From contig NZ_JACOGD010000004.1 of the NCBI RefSeq assembly GCF_014284235.1, positions 372,001-436,000 on the forward strand: a stretch of DNA of 64,000 nt. The letters are read 5' to 3'. Source of the DNA: Cognatundibacterium curvum. Lineage in GTDB: Bacteria; Pseudomonadota; Gammaproteobacteria; Burkholderiales; Burkholderiaceae_D. A program made the translations under genes and the position numbers. Below the pieces are notes generated by a model. That model had not been told where the DNA came from. It was given only the letters and a program-made list of their open reading frames with translations, and did not search any database. Shown one piece after another: positions 1 to 9,111 of the stretch. Positions within the stretch are counted from its first letter, which is position 1. Each line of letters begins with the position of its first letter.

Positions 1-855
1 ACCCATAGGCTGAGCGTGCGCCTGGTCGAACGCTAAGAAGTTAGGCGCATCGATGTCGGACGCCTGTAGCCTGGTCGATTGCGGACCAAATGACGTTAAG
101 ATTCGCCGCACGATCCCCGCCAGAGAATTGACGTACCCCCCAGAATTGTCACCCTGGACGCTGCAGGTAATCTGTCCGATAGCTGCCTGATTAAGACGGA
201 ACCGGCCAGCACTCAGAATGGGCGCAAAACTAACTGGCAGCCCATTGTCACGTACCTCAATGATTTGCTCGATTGCAGACGTATGCACTGCATACTCCAA
301 CGTGGCCGGATCCGTCAGCACCGGCGTGACGTTGTGACACTCACCAAAACAGACTGGCAACAGCGCACCGGCGTTTGCACCCGCCCCACCAATCACCGCC
401 TCAGAAAGCGGCATGTTTAACAGCTGCATCCGATCCCGCAATTTCAGCGCCAGAACATCCCGACCCTTTGGACTAACATCCGCAACGACGCCGCTAAAGA
501 TCAACTGAAAATCAGCACGCCCCCAATCCGGATCACCAATCCAGGCACGAATCGGCCTATTCATCCAAATGTCAGTCAGCCAGGCATCGCGCACGCCGCC
601 AGTGTTATTGATCTCAATATCCCCTGATGACACCGACGACGATGCGCCGATCGACAACTGTTCAGGAAAACTCATACCGACCTCAACCACAGGCAGATAC
701 ACCTGGTTCGCAGGCACATCGGCTGGCCCCGTGTTGTATGCACCGGTCGACAAATAACGTGTCAACTCCTGACCTCCGGAGTTGACACCTATCTCGATCA
801 GCACAACCCGACGCGCGCGGGATTTCAACCAACGCACAAAATCAGCTTGATTCAT
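1..855 (-). CDS. Phage tail protein, partial (C-terminus beyond left edge)
   Basis: An open frame of 285 codons begins with ATG at 853-855 and runs off the left edge. The protein starts MNQADFVRWLKSRARRVVLI and has no stop in the window. Its ATG overlaps the TGA of the tape measure gene (ATGA), so the two are translationally coupled. The position after the tape measure, and segments such as RPIRAWIGDPDWGRADF, fit a tail-tip or baseplate-hub protein of a siphovirus. The exact family is not recognised. There is no signal peptide or membrane segment in the visible part. Confidence 0.75.
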   Translation of the reverse strand, partial: MNQADFVRWLKSRARRVVLIEIGVNSGGQELTRYLSTGAYNTGPADVPANQVYLPVVEVGMSFPEQLSIGASSSVSSGDIEINNTGGVRDAWLTDIWMNRPIRAWIGDPDWGRADFQLIFSGVVADVSPKGRDVLALKLRDRMQLLNMPLSEAVIGGAGANAGALLPVCFGECHNVTPVLTDPATLEYAVHTSAIEQIIEVRDNGLPVSFAPILSAGRFRLNQAAIGQITCSVQGDNSGGYVNSLAGIVRRILTSFGPQSTRLQASDIDAPNFLAFDQAHAQPMG

Positions 856-3800
856 CGACGTAATACCCCTTGATTGTTTTGCTGCCAGACGACTTCCTTC
901 TGGATTTTTACATTCGCAGCAGAGACCGCCTGCGCATTGCGCTCAGTCGCGTCATAGGTCGCAGCTACCTGGTCATTTGCGTTTTGATTTGCATCAGCAC
1001 GCAACTGAGCCACCTGACCATTGAGACGCTTAATCTCATCGATCAAAGCAACATCCGACGGACGACCGTATTGCGAAAAATCGACGTTTGGTGATCCCTT
1101 AGGATCCGTAATGCGCACAACAGGATCCTCCATCACGCGGATACGACGCCCCAGATCCAGCACAGCCTGTTCAACCCGACCTGTTGCAACGACCTGCTGA
1201 TTCATTGCATCCAGGCTGGCCCTTGCCAGATCCGCCTGCTGCTGCGCCCATTTCTCAATTTCAGCCGACTGGTTCATCACGCTGTTGAAATCGCGGGAAT
1301 ACGCATCGCTGCTGGAATTGACCACCCTTGACGCTTCTAGGAAGTCGTTGGCAGCCTGCTGGATACGCTGCTGCGCATCCTTGTCACCAGACTTAGCCAA
1401 GGCAAGCGTCTTCTCATACTGAGATTTAGCCTGCTCATACTTTTGCTGCGGCGTCAGAGTGGAGCTATTCGACAACAGCAACGACTCGCGGAATCGCCCC
1501 ATGCTCGATGCAAACGATGCGTAACTATCCAGCGTTTCCTGCACAGACTGCTTTTGTGCCGCATTCGCTTTATCGACAGCATCAACCATGTCGGAAAACG
1601 ATCCGGACAAGACCAACAACTGCCCCGTCAATTTCGCAGCAGCATCAGTGCCAGTGCCGGTCTGCTGGATCAGTTTTCTGAACTCATCCTTAGTCCGTGG
1701 CATTGCGATACCCAGACGTGCAAATTCAGCAGCAACACTCTGCGTAGCAGATGCAGCCTTCTCAGCATCAGAAAAATACTTATCCTGATACGTCGACAGC
1801 GCACTACTCAGATCCTTGGTCGATCCCGCACCATTGATCAGCGCACCGCCCAGATTTGCACCGTTCAGACCAACACCCGCCATTTGCTTGCGGATATCCG
1901 TCATTTCTTTGTATGCGGCTGCCAGATCCTGCGCAGTGCCGGTCATACCCTCTAATATCGTGCCAACCCCGGACAATCCCTCTTTTGCCAGGATAGACTG
2001 GCGCACGATCTCACCACCAACATCGCCCTGCTTATCGATGATCTGGGTATAGCTCACTGCAGCAACACCCAACTTATCCAGGACAGATGCCGCCACCTCA
2101 ACACCCGACGCAATCCGCATGACGGTCTGGGTATAACCCTCACCGACCTGCCTAAACGCATCCAAGCCCGGGAATGCTGCCGAGGACATTTGATCCATCG
2201 CTTTGCTGATGATGCTACTGATCGCATCCTGCAATGCCTGGCCCTGCAGCCCCTTGAGTGACACAGTAGTCGTATCGATTCGCAGACTGCCAAGCACTTT
2301 TTCAACATCTGCAGAACTGGATCCTAGCTTGATCGCAGACGCCTTGAGCGTCTTTTCGAGATTGGTGAAAATCAAGCCGAACTGCGTAGTCAACTCAGAC
2401 GACAGCCCTTGCGTCATCACGGAATTCGTCGTGTCTTTTTTGAGACCGAACCAGCTAGACTCCGTTGTCTGGACATTTGCATACTGCAAATAACCCACAC
2501 CACGTTGCAGATCACGAACGAACCCGCTGAACTGAATGCCGGAATCAGTAATTGTCTGTGTCGTCTTACCCCACAGATTGACAATGCCGCCCAGCAGGCC
2601 ACCGATGACCGGGATCTTAGTCAGCAGATTCCCCAGAGAGTTACCGCTCGATATCACCCCCTCCTGTATCCCAAAATTGCCGCCATTGGCGACACCGCCA
2701 GCACGAACAATCAAATTCGTGAGACCGGAGATATTCGACTGGATCGCCCGCAGAGAGACCAGCATTGCCTGGTTCACTGGCAGCATCAGATCAGAGTTTG
2801 ACTTCAGCAACTCAATCGATTTCGAGATGGATTCAGATTTCGCCATCGCATCGCCGAACACCGTGCCCGTACCCTGCATTTTTTGGCGATCTGCAGCCAG
2901 CGTTGAACTACCGCCATCATCCCCACCAAACACGCCAGTCGCAAAGCCCAGCGCAGCCATCGCAGCGGCCATTGCAGCCATACGCGCCCACGCGGTATAG
3001 GGATCGCCTGCAGCCTGCGTTGCAACCGCTACTGATGCCGCGCTCGCGCCCTTCACCTGGTCAGCTGCCAGCTGAACAGCCACGCCGCCCTCAACTGCTG
3101 CAGTTTGTGCTGCAGCCCCTGCCGCCGTCGCTGCAGTAACACTCTCAATCCCCGCAATTTTTGCAACTGTCGTTGCCAGCGTCATTGCCAGCTGAGCCAT
3201 CTGGAAAACCTGCTCAGCAGCCTGCAGCGCTTTATAGCCCCGGCTTTGCTCGTTAAAGAACCCTTTTGCCGCACCCGTCATGGCTGCATAGTTGGACAGC
3301 TGGGATTCCGTGGCCTTGCGATTGATCTGATTCAGCCGACTATTCAACGTCTCCTGATTGCCGTTCGACTCTTTGTAGGCCAGCTCGATCTGTTTTGCCA
3401 GCATGGCCTGGTTCGACCCGTACTGGCGGAATGCCGCATCGAGCTTCACCACAGCGCTGATGGCCTCACCGACCGACCCTTTAATCGCCAAACCAAAATC
3501 ACGACCCCGGGCAGGATCCAGCATACGGTCCAACTCTTCAGCCGCTTTCTTTGCAGCCTCACCCTGGGCGACAATCGACTCGCGATCACTGGAGTCGATT
3601 TTGATACTGGCCAGCTCGCGCTTTGCCGCAGCCATTCGCAATAACTGGTTAGCGTGCTGCACATACGCGTCAGTGAACTCACCAGCTGCGCCACTGGCTG
3701 CCACCTCCCGCAGCTTTGCTGCAGTCTGTTCATCGGTCGCTGCAGCATCGATCAGTCTGGACGCTGCGACCGCCTCGATCTGCGCCTTAGTCAGACCAAT

Positions 3801-5825
3801 CTCTTGATTGCGCACACGCTCTTGGTCAATCTGCGTCTGCAGAGCCTGCATAGACTGCTCATCCGCTTTTTGCAGCGCCTCAGCATTTTTGATTGCCTCT
3901 TTATGCGCCAGAGCAACCTGCTCCTGTGTCAGCATTTCCTCCATCAGTGAGCCAACGCGTTTACGCTGAGCCAGCGTCAGATCCAGGACACCATCGCGCA
4001 AATTTGTCAGGATCCGCAATGCCGCCTTTTGACCTTCAGTCACACCATCCATCGCTTCGGCTTCCGCCTTAAACGTGGATATGCGCTCAGCCATACCGCG
4101 CACCAGGCTGTCATACGCGCCATCATTAGCAGCTGGCTTATGCTCCATTTGCCTGATGCGCTTTTCTTGCTCTGCCGCCTTTTGCATCGCGGCCAGCACT
4201 TCTTTTTGCTGATCTGTATCGAGCTTAACAGTGCCATTGTCCAGGCCGCGCCGCAGCTCGATCAGCTTGCGCTGCATTTCACCGAGTTTTTCACCACCCT
4301 TCAGCTCCTGGTCCTGCTGCTCCAAACGCAATCCAACCGACTGCATCAACTCTTTATAGGTTGCGTTCTGCTCTTTCGTCAGCTTGATCTGCTCAACCGT
4401 GCCTTTTGACGATTTACCCTCGACACCACTTGGCACCAACCGCTCGTCAAATGCCCACGCCAGCCGCATTGCCGATGCACTTTGCTGCGCCTGGTTAGAT
4501 ATACCTGTATAGATCTGACCAAGGCGGTCCTTTGCGCCTTCCCAGCCGCGAATCAATTCATCTTTCGCCGAAGTCAGATCGCCACGCATGATCGATGTCG
4601 CACTGAATGCAATCCCCGCCAGCATCGACCCCGCCGCAGAGAGCGACCCAACAATGAATTCCAGCACGCTGTAAATTACGATCTTTAGCCCATAAACCAG
4701 CGATGTGATCGTCGCCATCGAATAGCGAAACGCATTTACAGCGCCAGGGAAACCATCCTTAAAAAAGTCCGCCAGATCCGTCAACATCGGCATGATGTTG
4801 TCAGCGATCGCGACTTTAAATCCTTGCTGCGTCAGCGCCAGGTTGTTCTGAAATTCCCTGGTCGTATCAGTGTACGCTGCAGCAGCCGCCTGACTTTCTG
4901 TACTCATGCCCAGGTTGTAATCTGACAGACGCTCATGCGCGTTAGCCAACTCTGTCGCCGTCAACTTCGCAGCATCCGCCACCTGCGAAGCCGAACCAAT
5001 GCCGATCAGCTGCGCGACCTGATTACGTTCCCAGCCTTCGGTATATTCACCAAGCTTTTGATTCGCAGACTGAATCAGTTCTGACGTTGAGCCATACTTG
5101 ATGCCCAATTGCTCCAGGACTTCCTTATTCCCCGTCATCGCATCGCGTGCCTGGGTAAAAACAGCGACATAATCGCCCTTATCAACCCCTAAGCCCTTCA
5201 ATGCTTCATTGGTGATTGCCGCCTGGTCTGCGGTAATGCCCAACGACTTTTGAATCTCTTTGACCTGCTCATTTGCCTTGAGCAAGGCATCAATGTTTTC
5301 ATTCTTATAGCTGTCACCAGTCAGCAGACCGGTAATAAAATCCATCGAACCACTTAATACTTTGTAGCCCGCATACACTGCACCCAACCCCACAGCAGCA
5401 AACGCTGCAGAGATCGCAATTCCAACTACAACGGCCTTAGCCTTTGAGTATTCGACAAATGCATTCCAACCCTTCTCTGCGGCTACGATGCCAACACCAA
5501 CGCCGGTACCAATCGCCTCAGCAATTCGCTCACCTAGCGGGCGCATATCTGCCGTCTTAGCCACTTCCGCAATCTGGCCAATAGACTCGACTGCTTTTTC
5601 AGATCCCTGAATGATCGCGTCATTCGCAGCCTTCATGCTGCTTTCTATTTGCTGCGCACTGGCGGCAGTGTTCTCACCCGCCCGCGACATGGCGCGCTCA
5701 TATTCAGCCACCGCGCCACCAGCGACGCCCATCTGTTCCTGAGCAGTCTTACTAACGACTTGCAGACCCGTCTGAAACTGGCCGATATCAGCCGTTACTT
5801 TGACCGAGAGATTCCCTAAACCCAT
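852..5825 (-). CDS. Phage tail tape measure protein
   Basis: A 1657-residue protein sets tail length and probably takes part in DNA ejection. The N-terminus (LSVKVTADIGQFQTGL) is typical of tape measure proteins. It is followed by a hydrophobic stretch near residues 135-175, another near 380-410, long Ala/Gln-rich helical segments and a third hydrophobic patch near 945-965. The start is placed at the ATG at 5823-5825, which has GGGAGG four bases upstream; a TTG four codons earlier sits before that site and is unlikely. It is the largest late gene and follows the G/GT chaperone genes, as in lambda-like tails. Length implies a long flexible tail. Confidence 0.93.
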   Translation of the reverse strand: MGLGNLSVKVTADIGQFQTGLQVVSKTAQEQMGVAGGAVAEYERAMSRAGENTAASAQQIESSMKAANDAIIQGSEKAVESIGQIAEVAKTADMRPLGERIAEAIGTGVGVGIVAAEKGWNAFVEYSKAKAVVVGIAISAAFAAVGLGAVYAGYKVLSGSMDFITGLLTGDSYKNENIDALLKANEQVKEIQKSLGITADQAAITNEALKGLGVDKGDYVAVFTQARDAMTGNKEVLEQLGIKYGSTSELIQSANQKLGEYTEGWERNQVAQLIGIGSASQVADAAKLTATELANAHERLSDYNLGMSTESQAAAAAYTDTTREFQNNLALTQQGFKVAIADNIMPMLTDLADFFKDGFPGAVNAFRYSMATITSLVYGLKIVIYSVLEFIVGSLSAAGSMLAGIAFSATSIMRGDLTSAKDELIRGWEGAKDRLGQIYTGISNQAQQSASAMRLAWAFDERLVPSGVEGKSSKGTVEQIKLTKEQNATYKELMQSVGLRLEQQDQELKGGEKLGEMQRKLIELRRGLDNGTVKLDTDQQKEVLAAMQKAAEQEKRIRQMEHKPAANDGAYDSLVRGMAERISTFKAEAEAMDGVTEGQKAALRILTNLRDGVLDLTLAQRKRVGSLMEEMLTQEQVALAHKEAIKNAEALQKADEQSMQALQTQIDQERVRNQEIGLTKAQIEAVAASRLIDAAATDEQTAAKLREVAASGAAGEFTDAYVQHANQLLRMAAAKRELASIKIDSSDRESIVAQGEAAKKAAEELDRMLDPARGRDFGLAIKGSVGEAISAVVKLDAAFRQYGSNQAMLAKQIELAYKESNGNQETLNSRLNQINRKATESQLSNYAAMTGAAKGFFNEQSRGYKALQAAEQVFQMAQLAMTLATTVAKIAGIESVTAATAAGAAAQTAAVEGGVAVQLAADQVKGASAASVAVATQAAGDPYTAWARMAAMAAAMAALGFATGVFGGDDGGSSTLAADRQKMQGTGTVFGDAMAKSESISKSIELLKSNSDLMLPVNQAMLVSLRAIQSNISGLTNLIVRAGGVANGGNFGIQEGVISSGNSLGNLLTKIPVIGGLLGGIVNLWGKTTQTITDSGIQFSGFVRDLQRGVGYLQYANVQTTESSWFGLKKDTTNSVMTQGLSSELTTQFGLIFTNLEKTLKASAIKLGSSSADVEKVLGSLRIDTTTVSLKGLQGQALQDAISSIISKAMDQMSSAAFPGLDAFRQVGEGYTQTVMRIASGVEVAASVLDKLGVAAVSYTQIIDKQGDVGGEIVRQSILAKEGLSGVGTILEGMTGTAQDLAAAYKEMTDIRKQMAGVGLNGANLGGALINGAGSTKDLSSALSTYQDKYFSDAEKAASATQSVAAEFARLGIAMPRTKDEFRKLIQQTGTGTDAAAKLTGQLLVLSGSFSDMVDAVDKANAAQKQSVQETLDSYASFASSMGRFRESLLLSNSSTLTPQQKYEQAKSQYEKTLALAKSGDKDAQQRIQQAANDFLEASRVVNSSSDAYSRDFNSVMNQSAEIEKWAQQQADLARASLDAMNQQVVATGRVEQAVLDLGRRIRVMEDPVVRITDPKGSPNVDFSQYGRPSDVALIDEIKRLNGQVAQLRADANQNANDQVAATYDATERNAQAVSAANVKIQKEVVWQQNNQGVLRR

Positions 5826-5837
5826 ACGACCTCCCAA

Positions 5838-5866
5838 TAAAAAAAGCGCAGGTCAATCCTGCGCTT
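5838..5866 (-). terminator. Intrinsic terminator between tail chaperone T and tape measure
   Basis: A 9-bp perfect stem (5844-5852 with 5858-5866) is followed on the minus strand by a run of seven or eight T. The stop codon of the T frame lies in the loop. Confidence 0.8.
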
Positions 5867-6179
5867 TTGCTTGCTTTTGCTGATATTCAAAACGATCCAT
5901 AGCAAATTTCAGACGCCACTGCTCTGCAGTCAGACCGTCAACCAGTGCCTCTTGCTTAGGCTGCCGACGTTCTGCGAACAAACGGAAATCCTCGATGGCG
6001 AATGGCTCTGGCCGTGACTTTTGATCACGCTGCATATTGAGATGTACAGCCAGCCCGTGTGCGTGAAACACATCCGCAACTGGCAGTCCAAACGGCTCAA
6101 TATCGTAAAACTCCATCCACTCGACAAACTCCGCCTGAGGCATCTGCTCAATCTCACCGACCGTTTTACCCAGAGCCAA
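5853..6179 (-). CDS. Tail assembly protein T (expressed as G-T frameshift fusion)
   Basis: This 108-residue frame matches the gpT/DUF4035 tail assembly family (PQAEFVEWMEFYDIEPFG near residues 14-31). It begins with TTG and has no good ribosome site of its own. The same frame stays open upstream through the end of the G gene as far as the slippery heptamer at 6221-6227. A -1 shift there gives a G-T fusion of about 249 residues, with the junction sequence RRFKFRLALALGKTV typical of gpT proteins. In lambda-like phages the fusion recruits tube protein to the tape measure. It is probably made only as the fusion. Confidence 0.88.
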   Translation of the reverse strand: MALGKTVGEIEQMPQAEFVEWMEFYDIEPFGLPVADVFHAHGLAVHLNMQRDQKSRPEPFAIEDFRLFAERRQPKQEALVDGLTAEQWRLKFAMDRFEYQQKQAKAQD

Positions 6180-6181
6180 TG

Positions 6182-6601
6182 CTAGGCGGAACTTGAATCG
6201 TCTTTCTGGGTTGTCTGCGAGTTTTTTGCGTCAGGATCCTTTTTCCAGTTATTCAGAATCAGCACTGGATCCAGGAGCATTTGAATCGCAGCCTCACCAC
6301 ACTCACCGAGCGCTGCAATATCCGACTCAGAAAACACGCGTTGTGAGCCATCCGGAGTGAAGATGCTCTCTACCAGTACCAACTTCCAGGATGGGATATT
6401 TTTTTTCTTTGCCCGCTCCTGTAACTCTTCATTGCGTTGTTGAGACACACCACGCACCAGCAAATTGCCGAAACCTTCGATATGCACCAACTTTGATTTT
6501 GCCTTTAAAGCCCCAAACAATGCGGCCATATCAAATAACTTCACCTGCATAGCCTCGATCTGCTCAACGACCACATCTACCTGATTTGTAACTGTATCCA
6601 T
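6182..6601 (-). CDS. Tail assembly chaperone G
   Basis: A 139-residue protein lies between the tail tube and tape measure genes, the usual place of the lambda gpG-type chaperone that coats the tape measure during assembly. The ATG at 6599-6601 is preferred to an upstream TTG at 6616 because GAAAG lies about eight bases before it. The acidic, Ser-rich C-terminus is where the -1 slip occurs. Sequence similarity to a named family is weak; the call rests on position and the frameshift into a clear gpT-like frame. Confidence 0.82.
   Translation of the reverse strand: MDTVTNQVDVVVEQIEAMQVKLFDMAALFGALKAKSKLVHIEGFGNLLVRGVSQQRNEELQERAKKKNIPSWKLVLVESIFTPDGSQRVFSESDIAALGECGEAAIQMLLDPVLILNNWKKDPDAKNSQTTQKDDSSSA
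6221..6227 (-). other. Programmed -1 ribosomal frameshift site (A AAA AAC)
   Basis: On the minus strand the G frame reads GCA AAA AAC, the perfect X XXY YYZ heptamer in the right phase. Slipping back one base leads without a stop into the T frame, 13 codons before the G stop codon. Confidence 0.88.
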
Positions 6602-6625
6602 GACAATAACTTTCAAAATGAGAAT

Positions 6626-6654
6626 AAAAAAAGGAGTGCATACGTATGCACTCC
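6626..6654 (-). terminator. Intrinsic terminator after tail tube gene
   Basis: A perfect 11-bp inverted repeat (6633-6654, centre ACGT) is followed on the minus strand by seven T (6626-6632). It separates the abundant tail tube gene from the chaperone gene. Confidence 0.85.
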
Positions 6655-6686
6655 AATCAATGACAAACTACGAGCCAGCCAGGTGA

Positions 6687-7340
6687 TTAACCCGAAACGA
6701 TAGCGCCGGAAATCTTGAGCGATGCCTGCACATCCATTTTGCTGTCCGTCTTTGCAGTTGGACCGTCAAACTTGAACACAAAACCTGCAAACGTACGCTG
6801 CACAATGCCACCCAGGATCACGCGCCAGTTAGTTACTGTTGCCTGGTACTGATCAGCCAGCAGCTGATTCTGCATCGCTGAATTTGTAAAATTGCAGGTG
6901 AAATCGACCGATCCATTATCAACCAGACCAGGAATGAATTCCTTTGCAGTGGACTGCAGGTGCGAGACATCGAGCTGAGACACAGAGATACCGCCAAACT
7001 TAACGTCAGTCGGCTCATCAACATCAGCATAGGTGAACGAAACGGCAGTATATGTGCCTACAGCCGTCGCATTACCGATGCCAGGACCCGGTAACATCAA
7101 TTGATATGATGTCGCCGAAATTACCTGCACTGGATAAGTCCCGTTATAAGCAGCAGGCGCGATACCGATATGTGTAGCCAGATCGCCGGACGACAGACCA
7201 TGAGCCGTTTGTGTCGTCACTTGCAGGATGTTCGGCGCACCGGCAGCATTAGCAATCGTTGTGATTGTCTTGCCGGGCGCACTTGCTTGTGCCGTACCAC
7301 GCTGAATACGCGTGTTCTGACTGCGAATTGCATTTGACAT
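6687..7340 (-). CDS. Major tail tube protein
   Basis: A 217-residue structural protein forming the tail tube. The C-terminal half (near 120-217; VDFTCNFTNSAMQNQLLADQ, then FAGFVFKFDGP) resembles lambda gpV-type tube proteins. Residues about 30-95 look like an inserted beta domain of the HGLSSGDLATHIG...YNGTYPVQVISAT type seen in several phage tail proteins. The start is the ATG at 7338-7340 with TAGGAG seven bases upstream; an earlier in-frame start at 7373 lies before that site. Terminators on both sides would let it be expressed at its own level. Confidence 0.88.
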   Translation of the reverse strand: MSNAIRSQNTRIQRGTAQASAPGKTITTIANAAGAPNILQVTTQTAHGLSSGDLATHIGIAPAAYNGTYPVQVISATSYQLMLPGPGIGNATAVGTYTAVSFTYADVDEPTDVKFGGISVSQLDVSHLQSTAKEFIPGLVDNGSVDFTCNFTNSAMQNQLLADQYQATVTNWRVILGGIVQRTFAGFVFKFDGPTAKTDSKMDVQASLKISGAIVSG

Positions 7341-7356
7341 AGATGCACTCCTATAT

Positions 7357-7382
7357 AAAAGAAAAGCCCGCAATTGCGGGCC
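7357..7382 (-). terminator. Intrinsic terminator between tail completion gene and tail tube
   Basis: Inverted repeat GCCCGCAATTGCGGGC (7366-7381) followed on the minus strand by a T-rich tract at 7357-7365. Confidence 0.8.
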
Positions 7383-7404
7383 AGTTAAAAAAATTTACTT
7401 CACT

Positions 7405-7755
7405 TCACAGCCAGGCTGCAAAATCCTGGCGCCATCGATACAGCTTGACGTCAAAATCATAGCCATCGCCTTCCGATAGCAACACAGCAGACAACTGCTG
7501 CGAACCCGTCAGCCCCACCTTTGCCGCCGCACCCAACTGCTCAGCCCGCGCTGGAGACTGTGCATAGGCATCAACCTGCCAAACATACCGGCTGATTGAT
7601 GGCATGCCGTTTAAGACGTTTGCCGGAACACCTGAGACCTGGCGATATACGATGTACTCAGGGCCATCTGTCGCTTCTGCTTTCAGCGGCCTGATTTCTA
7701 CCGATACATCAAATGCAGCGCGTAGCACTGTGTAAAACAGATCATTCGCCGCCAT
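7405..7755 (-). CDS. Tail completion / head-tail joining protein (DUF3168 family)
   Basis: A 116-residue protein of the DUF3168 (gp17-like) type. It has an N-terminal helix (LFYTVLRAAF), a strand segment PEYIVYRQVSG and a C-terminal strand YRWRQDFAAWL. Proteins of this family cap the tail or join it to the neck in HK97/SPP1-like phages. The ATG at 7753-7755 has GGTGG just upstream and overlaps the end of the preceding gene by 14 bases. It lies between the gp10-type gene and the tail tube, as expected. Confidence 0.8.
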   Translation of the reverse strand: MAANDLFYTVLRAAFDVSVEIRPLKAEATDGPEYIVYRQVSGVPANVLNGMPSISRYVWQVDAYAQSPARAEQLGAAAKVGLTGSQQLSAVLLSEGDGYDFDVKLYRWRQDFAAWL

Positions 7756-8131
7756 GTGCCACCATTGCATTCACAACACCGTCAGCGATCACCTGCTTAA
7801 CCTTTACCGCTGCAGCATCGACACCAGGACGGAAAAACGGCTCCGCAGGCTGCAGTGCCGTTCCAAACTCTTTAAAGATGGCATAGTGAATACCGCCGCC
7901 CTGCGCAGATGAATCGACCTGCACTACTGACGTTGCAGAACGTCTGCCAGCCACCTCATCGTGCTCAAGCGCCGCCTTTAACGCACCGGTGCGCTCCGGC
8001 ATACGCGGCTCAATTTCTGCCACAACCTCATCCGCAGCGCGTGAAACTATGCTGGGCAATTCAGATTGCACCCCCTGCGCCATTTTCGTCAGCGTAAGCT
8101 GCAACGCATCGAGGCCGGTTATATCAGCCAT
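7742..8131 (-). CDS. HK97 gp10-family head-tail connector
   Basis: A 129-residue protein with the HK97-gp10 pattern: a helical N-terminus (GLDALQLTLTKMAQGVQ), MPERTGALKAAL near residues 44-55, and HYAIFKEFGTALQPAEPFFRP near 81-101. The family sits at the head-tail interface or tail terminator. It overlaps its upstream neighbour by 8 bases and its downstream neighbour by 14, so the connector genes form a tightly coupled set. Confidence 0.88.
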   Translation of the reverse strand: MADITGLDALQLTLTKMAQGVQSELPSIVSRAADEVVAEIEPRMPERTGALKAALEHDEVAGRRSATSVVQVDSSAQGGGIHYAIFKEFGTALQPAEPFFRPGVDAAAVKVKQVIADGVVNAMVAHGGE

Positions 8132-8468
8132 TATTCAAACCCTCCTCAACGGTGAATTCATACCACTGCCGCTTCTCATCGATATCAATGCCACCCAGGA
8201 CAGAGAGCACCCGCTTGCCTAGCATGAGACGCATATTCGATAAAACGTGAATATCAGCCAGGCTAGAACGATATCGAATCACCACCTTGTGCGATGCCGT
8301 TGGGTGCTCAGCTGCAGCTGCTATTTTCTGGCCAGCGGACAAAGGCTGAACCCTGGCCCATGCCGGAAACAGAACCTGCCACTGCTGAACCTGCTCACCC
8401 CGCGCACCAGTCACCGCCACCTTAGTCTGCACCTGCACCCGCTTTGTCAACTCGCCAACACGAATCAT
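8124..8468 (-). CDS. Phage head closure protein (SPP1 gp16-like)
   Basis: A 114-residue protein matching the head-tail adaptor/stopper family. It starts MIRVGELTKRVQVQTKV and ends with RQWYEFTVEE; WARVQPLSAGQKIAAA lies in the middle. Such proteins close the portal channel after packaging. It overlaps the gp6-like gene by 4 bases (ATGA). Confidence 0.85.
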   Translation of the reverse strand: MIRVGELTKRVQVQTKVAVTGARGEQVQQWQVLFPAWARVQPLSAGQKIAAAAEHPTASHKVVIRYRSSLADIHVLSNMRLMLGKRVLSVLGGIDIDEKRQWYEFTVEEGLNNG

Positions 8469-9109
8469 ATGACTGGCTCCTTCACGAAATCGAGCAACGA
8501 ATCAACATAGGGCAACGGATCAACCTTGCCACGCGACATGATGGCGACCTCTTCACGGTTCTGATACAACGTCGTCAATCGCAACATTATCCAGTGACGG
8601 ATACCCTCCGGAACGCTCGCCTCGATAGCCCCATACCCAGCCGTATAACTAATGCGAACGGACCCGATCTGATTGAGCACGAAAGGCCATGAACAGCCAG
8701 CTGCAGGCGCAAGTCGCGCAATAACGCTTGAAGTATCCAGTACATACTGATCAGGCGATAACGTCAGCCACCCCGCCGCAGTGCGGTACTCAACCGCCTC
8801 CACCGACTGCACTGGACCACGCCGCAACAAGATCACTGGACTGGACGCATAACCACGAAGGGAAAGCGGCAACAGCTGACCAGGAACAACATAGTCCGGC
8901 GCACCCGGAAACAGATCCAGCACCTGCTGCAACTTTTGCGTGAAAAATGAGCGGCTTGTGTAATCCTCCGCATAGCGCCGTGCTGCGCTGATCAGCAGCC
9001 GGATCAGCGCATCATCGTCAGTGATGTCCGGATCAATGCGCAAATGATTCTTTGCAAGATCCAGACTGACCGGCTCACCGACCGGCTCGACAACAACGCG
9101 CAGACCCAT
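8465..9109 (-). CDS. Head-tail connector protein (gp6-like)
   Basis: A 214-residue member of the phage gp6-like connector family. The diagnostic N-terminus is EPVSLDLAKNHLRID...DDALIRLLISAARRYAEDYT, near residues 12-52. It docks below the portal as a ring. It lies between a small unknown gene and the head closure gene, as in HK97-like genomes. Residues 60-214 include the beta region seen in longer members. Confidence 0.88.
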   Translation of the reverse strand: MGLRVVVEPVGEPVSLDLAKNHLRIDPDITDDDALIRLLISAARRYAEDYTSRSFFTQKLQQVLDLFPGAPDYVVPGQLLPLSLRGYASSPVILLRRGPVQSVEAVEYRTAAGWLTLSPDQYVLDTSSVIARLAPAAGCSWPFVLNQIGSVRISYTAGYGAIEASVPEGIRHWIMLRLTTLYQNREEVAIMSRGKVDPLPYVDSLLDFVKEPVI

Positions 9110-9111
9110 TT

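Noticed and set aside
870-5837. Many plus-strand frames of 60 to 180 codons across the tape measure gene
   Set aside because: They lie antisense to a clear 1657-residue gene, have no ribosome sites and encode Arg/Cys/His-rich noise.
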